Shown: positions 1-14,200 of the stretch, in pieces | Layout of the letters: every line of letters starts with the position of its first letter | Numbering within the stretch: the stretch's first letter is position 1 | Source: Dermatemys mawii | Taxonomy: Eukaryota; Chordata; Testudines; Dermatemydidae | NCBI GenBank assembly: GCA_007922305.1 | Contig: ML677385.1 | Span: forward strand, 1,578,075-1,642,074 | DNA: 64,000 nucleotides | Direction of reading: 5' to 3' | Notes under the pieces: generated by a model | What the model was told of the DNA's origin: nothing | What the model saw: the letters and a program-made list of their open reading frames with translations, nothing else | Databases searched by the model: none | Made by a program: the position numbers and the translations under genes

Positions 1-2164
1 TCACACTTGCTCTCTTCCCCTTACCTCAATGCGAGTGTAATTCAGATAACCAGCCTGCAGGGGCTGTGTGGAGCTACATTGCTCTTTTGTTAGGCAGCTG
101 GTAAAGGGAAGCACTTGCTTCCTGACTCAGGCAATTAGAGCCATAAATCTATTCTAGAATGCAGTGTTGCCAGTTTGGCAGTGCAGTCAGCTTCCATTGC
201 TGCACTACCATTTTTTTCCAGTCAGGATAAATTGTCAGGAGATCCTGCTTTTGCCTGATTTAGAGCTGACTTGAGAGAGGAACAAGGAAGTGAAGTGATT
301 TTCATAGGTATAAATCAGAGGCTTCTCTGAGAATATTATAACTGACTCACCTGCTTGAGTGAAGGCCAGATTTTGGTAGCTAGTGTGCAACAGATCAAGA
401 CTGAAGTACATTGGCAAGAGCTGTATAAAAAAGCTTTCAGAGACTCTGCTATATTACAGCTAGTTCCATCCACTCAGCCAATGCTGCTACCGCCTTGCTT
501 TCACCTGCACCAACGCCCTCTTAAGTTTTAACAATATACAATTTCTTTGTTTGAATGAGGTCAGTATCTACAGTTATATGAGTTAATGAGCCTCACAATC
601 CAAGGCATAAGCTGGTCCCTAGCTGGACTGAAGGAGAAATTTCCCCCATGATAGAGCATTGCATAATTAGCTGCATCATCATGTGGGTGTTATACCTGGC
701 TCTGAAATAGCCAACATTGGCCAATTTTTTACATAGGATATTAGGTGGACTATGGGTCTACTAAAGTTTTGCTGTTCCTTTGGTCTAAAACTATTTCCTG
801 AGATCCCACATGGCCTCTTAAATCTGTCAGTAAAAATCAGAGCTGGCCAAAGGTCAACAATTCTGTTTCATGAGGACTTCCAAAGTTTCAGAATTTGTTT
901 TCGTTTCATATTGGAATGAGGACAAAACCTTTGGAATGTTTTCACAAAGTGGAAATGTGCGGAAAAGGTCAGGTTTTTGATTCTTCTCATTCTGGTTATA
1001 AGTGATCAGAGAGCCCTGGACCTCAGAAACCGTCCCAGAAAAAAGCTTTGTCAAATGTCTCCGAAAAGCATTGGGTTTCAACAAAAGAGAAAATTTAATC
1101 GGAAATGTTCCAATATGTTCTAAGTAAAATATTTAGTTACAGTCATTGTAAGGATGTTGCTAGTCACTTTTTTGTAGGATTCTTCCCTTTAATCAGCTAA
1201 GGAATGACAGTGGTTTGACTCTGTAAGGAGCTACCGCCTTTATCGTTTTTGGAGGAGAAAATAGAGGTTATAGTGACTGAGGAACTATAGATACATCAGT
1301 CAGATATGAAGGTAAAGCCACCCAAAAAAGAAAAAGGTCTTAGCTGGAGACTGAGAGTATCTATCTTATCTATGTTACAGGGTAAGGCAGTTGCTACAGG
1401 CTCTCAAACTGCTGATTTCAGATAATACACAAAAGCCATTATTGTTTGTTAGGCAAAGGAAACTATATGTACTTTGTTTTATCTTCATTTTAGGAATGCT
1501 GTTAATACCACACAGCATAATTTCCAATGACAAGTTGCGATGACCTGATAGGATCCCAGACCCGGATTTAAAAACACATTGGAGAATTTTTAAGTGCTTG
1601 TCTCAATCTTTAGAAGATCAGTAACAGAAAACTAGCTCTAGTTTCTTGGGTTAGCATTAACATCTAACAAATATAGTGGGTCATTTACTTCATACTAGTC
1701 CTAGGTTATTGGACAGAGAATCTCACCTTCAGCACTAAGTATTTCTCCAATTATATTTCTTTTCTAACACTCTCATGCCCATTCCACATAATTACTTTCT
1801 ACACAGCTTTTCACCAATTGTGGGTCTAAAACAAATACCTGGATACAAATTCTAGATCAAACTTTATATATAATGGGTGACTACAAAACAGATCTGAAAA
1901 CTCCTAAATGTTAGGGATTAAAATCTAAACTTTCCCAAACTTCAGAGTGTTCAGATTCAGGCCCTATCCTCGGCTGTTGTAAATCAGAGGAGCTCCATTG
2001 ACTTCAATGAAGCTATGCTAATTTACACCATTAAGGTTCCACTTCTGGTCCTCAGTGTGTGTTTGCACCTGAATCCAGCTCTGAGGTTTTGTTTCAGGTA
2101 CATCAGTTTTGATCAAATCATTTCCTCTTCTCCTTTATCCATATTTTAATATTGTGTCTTATAG
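1..2164 (+). other. Intron upstream of SEA1
   Basis: Presumed UMODL1 intron. I see no exon. A short palindromic dispersed repeat lies at 1978-2029 (inner arms cattgacttcaatg, outer arms gtaaat/atttac). Otherwise AT-rich, without recognised features. Confidence 0.5.
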
Positions 2165-2277
2165 ATGCCCAGATATTTGGTGTTACAATAAAGATCCTAA
2201 ACTATAACTTCACTGAACATTTCCACAACACCAGTAGCACAGAATATCGAGAGTTTTCAAGACTGTTGCTCAGAGAG
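2165..2277 (+). CDS. UMODL1: UMODL1 exon: SEA domain 1, first part
   Basis: The acceptor is gtcttatag and the donor gtaaca. The 113-nt exon enters with two bases of a split codon and leaves in phase 0. It encodes AQIFGVTIKILNYNFTEHFH followed by NTSSTEYREFSRLLLRE. This is the opening beta strand and helix of a SEA domain, with two N-glycosylation sequons (NFT, NTS). Its length and phases match the SEA2 opening exon at 14919. Confidence 0.85.
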
Positions 2278-5200
2278 GTAACACTAAAATATATGTGTGT
2301 AATTGTTTTTAACTTGGGATTTACTTAATGCCTCAGAGAAGCTTGTACACATTTATGAAGTCTGGTAAAAATCCTCAGGCCATTTCTTTGGACCTTCACT
2401 TACAATTGAAAGAAGAGCTGTGGCAAAATAAAAAAGCAAATCAGGGCCCTGACCTCGTTACCACTGAAGTCAATGGCAGTTTTGCCTTACAGAGGAGTGA
2501 AGGAAAATCAGTGATGCAGAAGGATCTTCCCTACTTCAGATTTTTATATTGATAAGGAGTTTGCTGCAAGTTGATCTGAGGATTTTTAATGGATCTTTGA
2601 AATGTTCGTGTGGATGGGTTTCTTTGTGGTATGTTCTTAGCAATTTTTCACCTATTCTCAGAGCTCTTTCTCCTTTAAGCAGAGAGGGTTGGATCAGGAT
2701 TACTTTAATACCTCATTAGGTATCCACCTACTGCATGCCATGAATCTAAGGTGTTGTCAATTCATCATTCATGAACTAGGAAATAAATTGGTCTGAGTTT
2801 GGTTCCAGATATGAACTTCCACAAAGTGTGGGGAGTTTCAGATAGGGTATTCTGTTGTACTTCTGTGTTATAGAGATGGGATCTCATTGTGAAGTTCAGA
2901 TCTAAATCCAAGCCCAGAATTTCCCAAAATTTAAAGGGGACTGGACTCATTTGTACATATAAAGTTCAAAAAAGACTGACAACAAAAAAATTGGACATAC
3001 AGGACCACATTTTCAAAGGAAGACACAATAGGTACATTTGTTTACCTTATAGGCATTTGCTCATGCAAATGGGTAATTGCTTTCATAAATGCAAAATGTA
3101 CATTTCTGTGGCCTCTTGTAGGAGAGGGGGATTTCTGTGGATCTGTCTATCTGATTCAAATGGCAAAATATTTTCAACACCATCCCACTGGAAAATCAGA
3201 ACTCAGATCAGTCAAATAGTTTGCTCAGATTCGTGAACATTTTGAGTGAACCTTAGCTCAGTTTGAGCAAACATTACCTATTTTATGCTTTCTTATACAG
3301 TCATAGAATTTAAGACTGGAAGAGACCACCAGATCATCTAGTCCAGTGTTTCTCAACAACTGGCCCATGAACTGGCACTGGTCTCTGAGATCTCCCTGGC
3401 CTCTCTCCCAGCATCTCTGCACTAACCTCACATTGTAAACTCAAAGCAAAAATGTTCAGGATCATGCAGAAATCAAAGACTGAAACCTGGAAAAAATTCT
3501 GCTCAAGCACCTGCAAGGCAAAACTGCTAAGTTTAGCACATTCAAAAACTAACATTAGTGCACTAGATTCATCCCTCGGGTAACTCCATTGGCTCAAGAT
3601 ATGCATCCACTTAGCTCATTGCTGGAAAAGCATAATATATCTGTCGTGTTGGCTTTCAGTCAATTAATCCAAATAAAACTGATTTATATAAACTATCCAT
3701 TTTTCAAAATGTCAATTTTGTCTTGTCTTACTGTCAGATTTCTTTGTAATTGGATTCCACAGCAATTGGGTTGGGATTGTGTGTTTCAGATAAACTGCAG
3801 CCTGTGAGGGTTTCAGTCAGGTCACATGGAATTGAACAGGTGAATTAGGGACAAGCCAGCAGATGAGAGCTCTAGAATTGTACCATATTGGCATCAAAAG
3901 TTTAGGACATGAAGTCACTGGGACACATTCAGGCCTTGTGCAAGTGAGTTCAAAGCTAATGAAGTCAGTGGAATTCTGCTAATTTGAGCCAGGGCTCAGT
4001 TTGATCTGTGGCATCATTGTTCATTAGACAAGACATTTTTTGGAACTGCCCAACTCCCATTTTCAAAAGTCACTTAGGTGCCTCATTGACAATGACACTT
4101 ATGCTCCTAAGCACCTGAGTGACTTCTGGAAATGAGACTTGGGCTTCTAAATCACTTAGAAGCTTTACATTTTGTTTTACTCTAGTTCAGCTTCATAGTA
4201 GAGAACAGCTCCCATCCTTGGGTCCAGAGGGCTCAGTACTGAACTCAGGGAAAGGATAGGAAGATGGATTTATGCCACCTCTGCGCACCCTGATCCCAGC
4301 ACCTGCAGGGGGCTGATTTGACCTCAGATGTATATTAGACCATCTCAGAGCTGCTCTAGCTGGGATCAGTCCAGTAGTTTATCACAGAATGCTCCAGCCT
4401 CTCCTTCTCCCCAGCATGCCCTTAACCTGGTCCTTTCTCTTGGGGGAAAAAAGGAGGTTGGTTATGGATTCTGGCTCTGCTGTTCCAAAGGCACCCTGGC
4501 ATTCCCCTGTGCCTGGGGAATCCCTAGCTGGCCACCTAGACCAGGACTGAAGATCTTTTCTACCTCACTGGGGCTGAGGAGTTGGCCCAGAATCTGAGAT
4601 GCTAGTTGACCCATCTCCACTCTTATTACCACATATTAAATCTTTTAGGGCTTCATTCTTGTTTAGACTGTGGCCCTTTGCACTCCTCTGGCAGAGCAAA
4701 TAGGTCTTAAGGTGGGTATAAATTACATTCAGTCCCAAATTAAAACTCCTTTATGGTCTCAGAGTGGTGCAAAAAGGGGCCCTAAAGTAAATGAGAATTA
4801 GTCTTCAGAAATCCATTTGTGCTTGACAGGAAGGACACTTACAAAGAGAGAGGTAGATACCAGAGCTTTGAAATCTCTTCTTCGACACTACACATATTCA
4901 AAATGTATTGATTCTCTGTTCTTAATTCATGTTATGGTCTTCCACTGTGTTATGAGGGTACTAGACTCAGCAGAATTGCTCATTTTTTGCTGATTTACAC
5001 TACAGACTGGATGATGTTTTTCTATAAGTGGTATATGTAGAATATTAAGATAGAGACAGCATACATTTAAAAATTTGTAATGTGCTGCTTTGTGTTCTTA
5101 TTGTATTATCAACATTTCTCTCACTTTTTTCAGATTGAAAATTCATTTCCACCAAATATTTCTATATTATACAAAACTGGGAGGCTGAAGGTACAAATTG

Positions 5201-8200
5201 AGTCCCTGAAAGCTGGAAGTATCGTTGTGAGGCTCAGAATCATCATACAGGATCCTGAGTTTCCAATAGACGCGTCCACATTTGCTCCTATGCTTTCTTC
5301 CCTGTACAGAAGCTCAGTGTTTTTGATTGATCAGCAGAGCACCTCAGTAGAAGGTAGATCTTTTTAAAGAAAGTAGTATTTTCATAACCTGCAATAGCAT
5401 TGACATTCTTTGTCAAAAATACTTTACATAGAAATAAGGTACAGTGTTAAGGTGCCAGCAATAGTATTGTAAGGAAAATAGTGAAATCAGACCTCTCTTC
5501 ACAGGCTTAGAACTAGAATGGGCCTCTTGCAACTCTTTGCCCCTTGGCCCAAGTGGCTACGGGAGAAGGGATGGTGGGTATCTTATGTCTCTATAGGCAT
5601 CCTTCCCTCTGTTTATGGTGGCTGGGTCCTAATGTGGGAATGAATGGAGCCTGGATTAGCCAGTCCTCACCTCCCCCCTTCCTCCTCTGCTTTGTGGGAT
5701 ACTAGGAGGTTGCCATCTAGTGGGTAGCTGGGGATTACTCTAGGTATGTGAAATACACATCCCCCCTGGAATATTGTATATTCAAGGCTGCTGCTGTTGT
5801 GTTTGGTCCAGATATTAAAAAATGTAACCCAACATGTCTGATAAAAGTCCAGACAGAGAAATTACCTGATGTCATTCCAGTGAAATGAGCTAAGGAACTG
5901 TGCATGGAATTTATGTTGAGTACTACTGTAGATCTACAGTACCCATTATTTTTTCTAATCAGATGGTTCTGGCATCAGGTTTCAAAATGAACAGAGCCAA
6001 CCGCAGATCAGACAGCTGCTAAAGGCAGCAAAATCGGTGTTTGGCTCTCTGAATAACGTGTCCTATGAACGTTTATTTAGCATGGTCAAGAAAAACACCC
6101 TTCCATCTTGCAGATCTGGGTGGATGGAATTAATGAAGAGACAAACTGTAGCTGAAGCATATATTGATCAAACTTCCATTAGCTACAATCTTGCAAAGAG
6201 ATAATGATATGTGCCAAAATATATCATTGTAGTGTTCACCCCTTGCTGCATATACATTATACAGGAATTTTGCAGGAGAGGCCCATAACATTTCAGCACC
6301 TGAGCTGGGGAGCTCAAATGACGCCCCCATGCCTCCACGCTTGGGCCAAAACTTTGAAAGGTCTCTTGTGCCCTCCTTCCTCCAGCACAGAACTCCACCA
6401 TCTCTCTGCATCTAGAGCAGAGAGAATACATATGAACCAGCAGCAGGCACAATTTTCTACACTCTGGGTCCTAGTGGCCCTCTGTCCCCACCCAGTCTGG
6501 CACCTGAGGCGGCCGGCTCAGTTCGCCTCATGGTAAGGCCAGCCCTGGAATTTTGAGTGTGAATGGGTGGGGGAGGGCAAAAGTTCTAAAATCTTTTAAT
6601 TCAAAAATCCAGGAGAGTTCAAGTAACATTATTACCCAGCAGCAGTTCCCCGGAATGGCACAGACAACGACTCCGCTCTCCTGTATAGCTAGAAAGAGGC
6701 TTATATGTTTCTTAACTCTGGACAAACATTCGTTTATCAATAATTTCTGAAAATGAAATGCACAAAATAAAGCTGAAAACACAGGAAAAGATTTGTATGT
6801 CAGGCTTTCCACCTGTATCAAAACTGCATCTCCTAACAATTCCTGAATAGCGTGGCCATATCTTCAGCTGGTATAATTAGTATAGCTTCATTTCTATGAA
6901 TGAATCTACACTGTTCTACATTAGCTAAGGATAAGGGCTTGATTTGACACAAAGTGAACTTGGCATCCCTAAAACAGCACAGCTGAAAAAATCAGGAGGG
7001 CTAATATAGCTGAAAGTTCTGAGACAATAAGCATCTTTCTTTGGGATCATATATTATCATTATCTATTATGTCTGTTGTGGTAGTCCCTAATAGACTAAC
7101 CAAGCATGGATCCTCATTGTTCTAGGCATTGTACAGCCAGAGTAGTAGACAGCCCTGCCCCAAAGAGCTGACAATCTAAACAGACAAAGTACATACAGAA
7201 TACAATACATATGTACCCTTACATATTCAAATATAACATACCAGCAAGTGAACAAAGTGATGGCCTGGAAATAATTATTTTTATAATTGTTTGAGTGGGA
7301 TAAGGATTAGCTGGATGAAAAGACTAAGGCGAAGTCTACACTCAAACATTGAGTCAACCCACCTACATCTCTCGGGGTGTTAAAAAATCCAGACCCCTTA
7401 ACAACATAGTTAAACTGACCTAACCCCTGATGTAGACAGCACTAAGTCAGCAGAAGAATTCTTCCATCAACCTAGCTATTGCTTCTCAAGGAGGTGGAAT
7501 AACTGCCCTAGTCGGAGATCCCCTCCTGTTGTTGCCGTGAGTGTCTACACTGAATTGCTACAGCAGCACAGCTGTAGCATTTCAAGCCCTAAGGAAGGGA
7601 GAAGAGACACTGAAGTGAGGGGTAATAGCATGGGAGAAAAGAGAGGAGGGAAGTGTGGAGAGCCGGTGGAATGATGCTGATCTGAAAAGTCTGGAGATAG
7701 GGTGGGAGAGGGTTGGTGCAAACAGCCAATCAGCACAGGCAGAGAATTTAGCTGCTGTAACTGTTACCTCATGGAATAAGGCTCTCAGTCTTGAGGGGTC
7801 AGGGAACTGGCACACAAAGGGCACACTCAGCAAAATGACAGGAAAACCTCAGTGAAAATCTTCACGAGTAATGGAATGTGTAAATTATTTTATAATTAGA
7901 GCTGAAACATCCTTCTAAGAGCATAAAACTCTAGCAAAAGTCAAGTGGGCTCATGCCTTGGTAAAACATTAGTGAAGTTCTTGCATTCCTCATGGTGTGA
8001 TAAATCGTGGTACTTCAGCACCCTGTCAGTGGGGTTGGTTTCAACTTACAAATGGATGTGGACTTTGGATAAATAAAATATGGCCTTTAGCTCATGAGTG
8101 TGAAAGAGAGAGAAACAAAATGTCACCTGGATGGGCAACACCAAATGAAGCATATGCTCAGGCACAAAGACAAATGCCTGCATGCACACACACTTTTCCT

Positions 8201-11200
8201 CTTCTATTTCTAGAACAGAAGTTTCCTTCATTATAGGGAAAAAAAATCACAGTCATGAATATCTGTACATTTACAGAACAGGAGCCTAAGGCTATGTCTA
8301 CACTGTACAGCTTTTAGCAACAGGGTTGTGTCACTACAGCCATGCCTCTAAAAAGCACGCAGCGTAAGCCGCTCTTTGTCAGCTCTTCTGCCGACAAAAC
8401 ACTTCCACTTCCAATGAGGGGCATTAGTGTTGTTGGCAGGAGAGCGCTGTTCAGACTGGCACCTGTCATCAGCAAAACTTTTGTCTTTGGGGCGTGGTGT
8501 GTGTGTGTTTTTTGAACACCTCTGAAAGACAAAAGGTTTGTCGTTCAGTTGCCAGAGTAGACATAGCCTAAGATGTTATGATGAGCAGCCCAATTCTCCA
8601 GTCCTTTGGTCAGAGTGATTTATAGCTGGTATAAAATTTTTAGCATAGTCTTTTTTCCAAGTGAACTAGTGCTCTGATCCTGTAAAAATTTAACCATGAG
8701 AGTAACTTTACGTGTATGAGTAATCACATTGAAGTTAATGGGACTACTTATATATGTAAAGTTAATAACATGTTTGTGGGTTTGATGGATTGGGGTCCAA
8801 GTGTTCATGAAAGATGTCAGAGAGAGCGCCCTGGAGAATTAAGTCTTGTATTTAGCCACATACATGGCACTGGCAGTGGTGGTGGAAGCTTTTTCCACTT
8901 TACCATAGCAGGACACCCTTAAAACATTTTCTTACGTTCCCAGTCCATGGTCTCTCTCCTGAGATTGCCTAAAAGGATATCAGCTATGATACTAGATTTT
9001 ATGCTACTGCTTTTACAAAGAACACTTTTTATAAAAAAAAAAAAGAACGGGAGTTTTCACCCTTAGAATGGCCTCCTCCAAAAGTTCAAGAGTGTTCCCT
9101 GTGGGCATCACTTCTTCCAAATAACAAAAAAAATGGATCCAAATTCTGTTTAAACCTAAGTAAATTTCCAGTGGACTTTCTGGTTCAGATACATCCTTGG
9201 GTTGTAACTTCATTGGTATAGGAAATCTCATGAGATATGGGAAACTGAATTCAGTGGAGAGTATGCTCTGGAATAACTTGTTTTTCTGGAATAAATACAC
9301 ATTGTATTTTCTAATGCCCAACCAACTTTCTCTGGTTCAAGCTTACAGTATGTCTTATTTTAAATCTATGAAAAAATCTAAATAGTCCTCTTTACAAAAA
9401 TCTTTTCCTGGCTAGGACACCCATTTTTTAAAATGTTGATCTGCAAAGATATCAAGATCAGGCAATGTTCCAAGTCACTCAAAACTTGGATCTCAGATAA
9501 ACTGTGAGGGCTGAGAACTATTTAAATAAGTTCAAGAGTATTTTGTGATTATTTCTAGTTATAACTCAATTCAGCCAGAAAAGAGGTTATTTTACTGACA
9601 CTTTGGTTTTGGCATTACAGACTGGGACGAATGTGCATCTCCTTCAGAGAATGACTGCTGTATGCATGCAGAATGTATCAATTTAATGGGCTCGTACATG
9701 TGCAGATGCAAGACAGTCATGGATACCAATCCATCTCGACCTGGAAGAAACTGTGAAGGTGACCATTTAGTTTCTTTTTTTAGGAAGAGCTGGAACACAC
9801 CATTTCGCCACCTCCACTTTTTCTTTTATTGTCATCTATCGTTTACACAGTGCAGAGTGTGTGCACAGTATTTTATACATGTAAATAAGGCAAGGTCCTT
9901 GCCCCAGGAGCAAACAGTGTACCATCTCCTATGCTCAAGGGCCTGCACTGTGACCACCATCCTTCCAGGAAGGGAGAACTGGGTATCAGTCCTTAATCAG
10001 CCAGAAGAGTGGCTTTTAAGTAATGAGTTCCTGTGCATCCCAGGAAATAAGTGGTCTCCTCACTGGTGACCCATGTCCTGCTGACCAGAAGAGTGGGAGA
10101 CCAGGAACTGAATCTGCTCCTCTTGTGTAGCAACTGACAGAGCAGTAAATCACACTACCATACCCTGTTTTGAGTAACTTATTGGGTAAATGTACTAATG
10201 AAATACACACATCTTGCTTACATGACACTAAAATGATCTGATAGATTTTAAAATAAAATAGGGAATGTTCTAATGTTTTATTCCTTTGGGTTGAACGTCC
10301 ATTTCAGTGTCATAACAATGTTGTTACAGGTGAAATTGTGAACCCATTTACTGAAACGATGTCCCTATATGAATCAGGCATGACAGAAATACCACCCGAA
10401 ACAAGTACTGGACTGCATGCTTCACCAGCAATCACTGAAATAAGAACAATGACTACTCTCAGTTCCAAGAGGAGTACCACATTAAAAATGCCCACTGTGC
10501 AGTCATCAAGTGGCACACATGCGTCAAGCAGTCATTCTTCCACCAGCAGTCCTCCAGTAACTCAGAGACAAGGCATGACATCATCAATTGGATTTGGAAG
10601 AAATAATAACACAATTGGTATGGAGAGTTCAGCACTAGTCATGGTGACAGAACAATGGAAAGATGTAAGTGCCTCACTTGAAAACGCTATGAATGAGTCT
10701 TCAACTGGTGCACCACAGCAACTGACTACTGTTACCAATGCATCCATGGATGCAACCAGTCAAGAGCAGCACAATTCACTATTTCCCATATTATCTACAA
10801 CTTCTGCTGTTGTGAGAAATAAAACTATAGGAGAGACCCACAAACCTCTCCAGGTTCCTAAAGCAAGTTCTCAGGATGGTTCCAGTACATTTCTGCCTAC
10901 TACAGAAATCTCTACAATTTATACTCTAAATTCCACCCTCAATGTACATAAAGAGATGGAAAGAGTTAGTAACTCTTGGTCTGAGACATCTCCTAAACAA
11001 TCATTCTCAGTGCCACCTGTTTCCCCTGACTCCTCATCACCAGCTTTCAGTGCAACTACTTTCCTGACCACAGACTGTAGTAAGTATGCATCACAGCACT
11101 GTCCTGCATGCTTGGTAATTGTTCACAAGAACAAAGAAGTCAGGGTTCTGAAAAATGCATAGTTGTGTATGTATTGAGGGTGTGGGATGGGACTGACCAA

Positions 11201-14200
11201 AATTTAGTTTGTCTTTTTGAAAGATATATTTTCTTGTAGGCTTGGCATTATTCTTAGGTGCATTTCTCTAAATAAGCATGTCAGAGCATTGCCAAAATAA
11301 CTGAATCTTCCAATGTTTTGATAGTAGTTTCCTCAAAAACAGTGAGGTGACTCATGTACCTCCTTAAATGTTGCTCCATTTAACATTATGATAAACCTCT
11401 TGGGTCCACAATGATCTGGGGAGGGATCCTCTATCTTGCTACGACACTTGTAGGCTGCAGCCTACAAAGACTACTAAAGTCCCCTTGCCAGCTGAGGGAG
11501 TATTTCCCTGGCACAGGATAATGTAGGATACCCACAGGTTGAGGGATCTGTATAATTTTGGGGGTGGGGGAGAGATGGTCTGATCTTGCACTTCCCTAAA
11601 AGGGTCAGCCGGACTCCTGAAAACCCCAGCAAAGAGGGGAAGTGTGTGGAGATCTGAGAGTAACTTCTAATGAGGAGTGATTTAGGGCAATGAGGAGGCA
11701 TGATCTGTTTGGATCTGGGGAGAGGTACAAAATGGTTCTTATGAATTTTCCACCTTTTTGGCTCAGCATTTGGATCTGAACCAAAGTTGGGGTTTGGATA
11801 AAAATTCAGGCCTTAAATTCTAATTTTGGTTGTGTGTGGAGCTGAATGTCACCATCTACAAGTATTCTATTTATTTACTTAATGTATTATTGAGTTGCTC
11901 CTGACCTGATTATTTCTGGTTGGCTCAGCCACTGCTTTCACCAATGTCTTCTGCTTTTAGCTTCTAATGTCCTTTCTGTAAAAGGAATAGAGAGCTTTAC
12001 TGAAGCCTCTGCAGCCTTAAAAGAGATGCTGCTACGAGTGATAGTGGGGCAGGCAATGAAAACATTGCAAGTGCCAGTCTCTTCATCAGGGTCAGGTCAC
12101 AGAACTGAGCAATGTCTCCTGTGAGGTCACAGGCTGCTTTTCGCCTTCCCTTTTTAATTAACATGGTAAACTAGGAACATAAAATGCTCACAGTTCATGC
12201 TTTGGATATAAACAGAGAACAAAAGTGTCTCAACCTCACAGGACCTAGTGTTTGAAGTAGCGATCGGGAAAGGAGTGCAAAGCACTGGGTTACTTTATAA
12301 ACAAAGGAGACACTGTACAGGCTTTCAGAACCTTCTAGTAAACAAACAAGATTTTTTCAACGGGGAGGTTCTATGTTGAGGCCTGTCACTTCCCTCTGGC
12401 TCTGCACGGGTCTTGGGGCTGGCTGTGCTCCTCCCCATTGGAGATATTGGGAAACACCTGGCTCCCTATGCTTCTGGGTCCAGGCCAAAAAGCAAACTGA
12501 TAATAAAAATGCTGTGGTGGCATGAAGGAACATGTGTGCTGCTTTCACTTTGCTCAGGGAAAATGTTTATATCTAGGGTGCCCTGATTTTCCAATTTTAT
12601 AGGGACTGTCCTGATTTTGGGTCTTTTTCTTATATAGGCTCCTATTACCCCCCATGCCACCCCCTGTCCTGATTTTTCACCCTATTAATATCAGAAAAGA
12701 AAGTAGAGCCACCCTTACTCGCCAGTATGGCTGATGCTTGCTTCTGGTTTCCACCTACTGTGCTGCTACTTTAGCTTCCCTAGTCTCCCCCACTACTCTC
12801 TGTCTTAACCATCTCTTACTCATCATCATTCGCTGTCCGTTATTTGCTCCTTCACTTTCCCCAGCCCTTCCTCTGCTTCTGCACCTCTCCTCATTATCCA
12901 CACTCCACCACTAACAACTCACTCACTCACCCCTTCATTTCTACCCCCTCGTCCCCTCATCTCATCCATCCTTATCTTCCCCATGGCTCCCCTCATGCCC
13001 ACTATCCACCTCTCCCCTTAACTCGCTGCTATCTTTGGGTTTGTCCCACTATCTTTCTTAACATTTTTCTTCTCTGTTGATCTGTCTGCCTCTTTTTCCT
13101 TTTACAGTGTCTATTTCCCCCTATGTTATCTTTTCTTTTATTCCTTGTAAATCTGTCCTTTCCATGATTTCTGCCTCATTCTCTTCCTGACACCTTCCTA
13201 TCTCCCACTCCTTAGATCTCCTGCCTTTCCATCCCCCCACTTCTATTTACTCTATTCAGGCTCCATACTTTCTGGACCTCATTTTATCTCTTGGAAACTC
13301 TCTCCCACTCATTCTTTGGGTCCCGCCCTCACCTTCCTCTGCTCTCTTGAATCCCCTCACCCCTTCTGCCACTTACCACCATCAGCCTCCTCTCCCAATC
13401 CCTTCTAGTGCTTTGTGGAGCTGCCTAGCAGAGCACACAGGATGTTGGCTGGATGGCTGCTTCTCTTCTCCTTGCTGCCCCCTCTGACGATACTGAAAGC
13501 TGAGAAAGGGGACAGCCAAGGGACTGCTGCTAGTTACGGTGACTGAGAAGAGGAAACATCATAACAGCATCTGCTGGCTTGAGGCAGGAAGCACAGGGTT
13601 TGAGGGACCCACCCCTCTACTCTGTGTGTCAAGTGTCCCATAGCATCTCCCTGGTGCAACATCTGTGCCCTGGAGTTTACCCATCCAAATACTCTCCTTA
13701 TCTAATCTTGTTTAGCTTACTATCGGTACAGGCTTTAGCCAATATTAGACTTGTTTTATTTGTTAAAATTGACATGCAGATATTTTAATATTGAAAATTA
13801 CCTAAGTGATGGTCATTCAAGTCAGAGACTTGAACATGGCTAGCCTTTCCAGACTCTGTTCCAAGGCTGCAAGACAAACTGCAGCAGACACAGAGTAAAA
13901 ATGCTTAAATTCCAATAATCTTTCATTTAATTTTAAAGGCATTCCTTCTGCATCAGAATCATTGTAGGGTAGAGAACGCCTGCTTCAATAGTTAGTTCTA
14001 AGATCGATGTGGTACTTTCCCCCTTTACCCCAGAGGTTTGATGAATGATAATTTCTTTTCTTCCCAGTACCTGTCCCAGCTCAAAGGATTATTTTCTCCA
14101 ACGTGACTAGCATCAGCTTTCATGTAGCCTGGTCCACAGATTCTGCACTGAATCCTGCTTTCCGATTTCTACTGCTTCAGGAAAACCAGCTAATATCAGA

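Noticed and set aside
9759..10069. Open frame continuing beyond the EGF1 exon
   Set aside because: Reads through a good donor; the following sequence has no domain and EGF2 ends at the same residue.
11961..12123. Exon-like stretch with acceptor gcttttag and phase 1 entry
   Set aside because: Ends in a stop without a usable donor; the flanking exons join in phase without it; no domain.
12720..13420. Pyrimidine-rich block with a 78-codon frame
   Set aside because: Low-complexity C/T composition explains the open frame.
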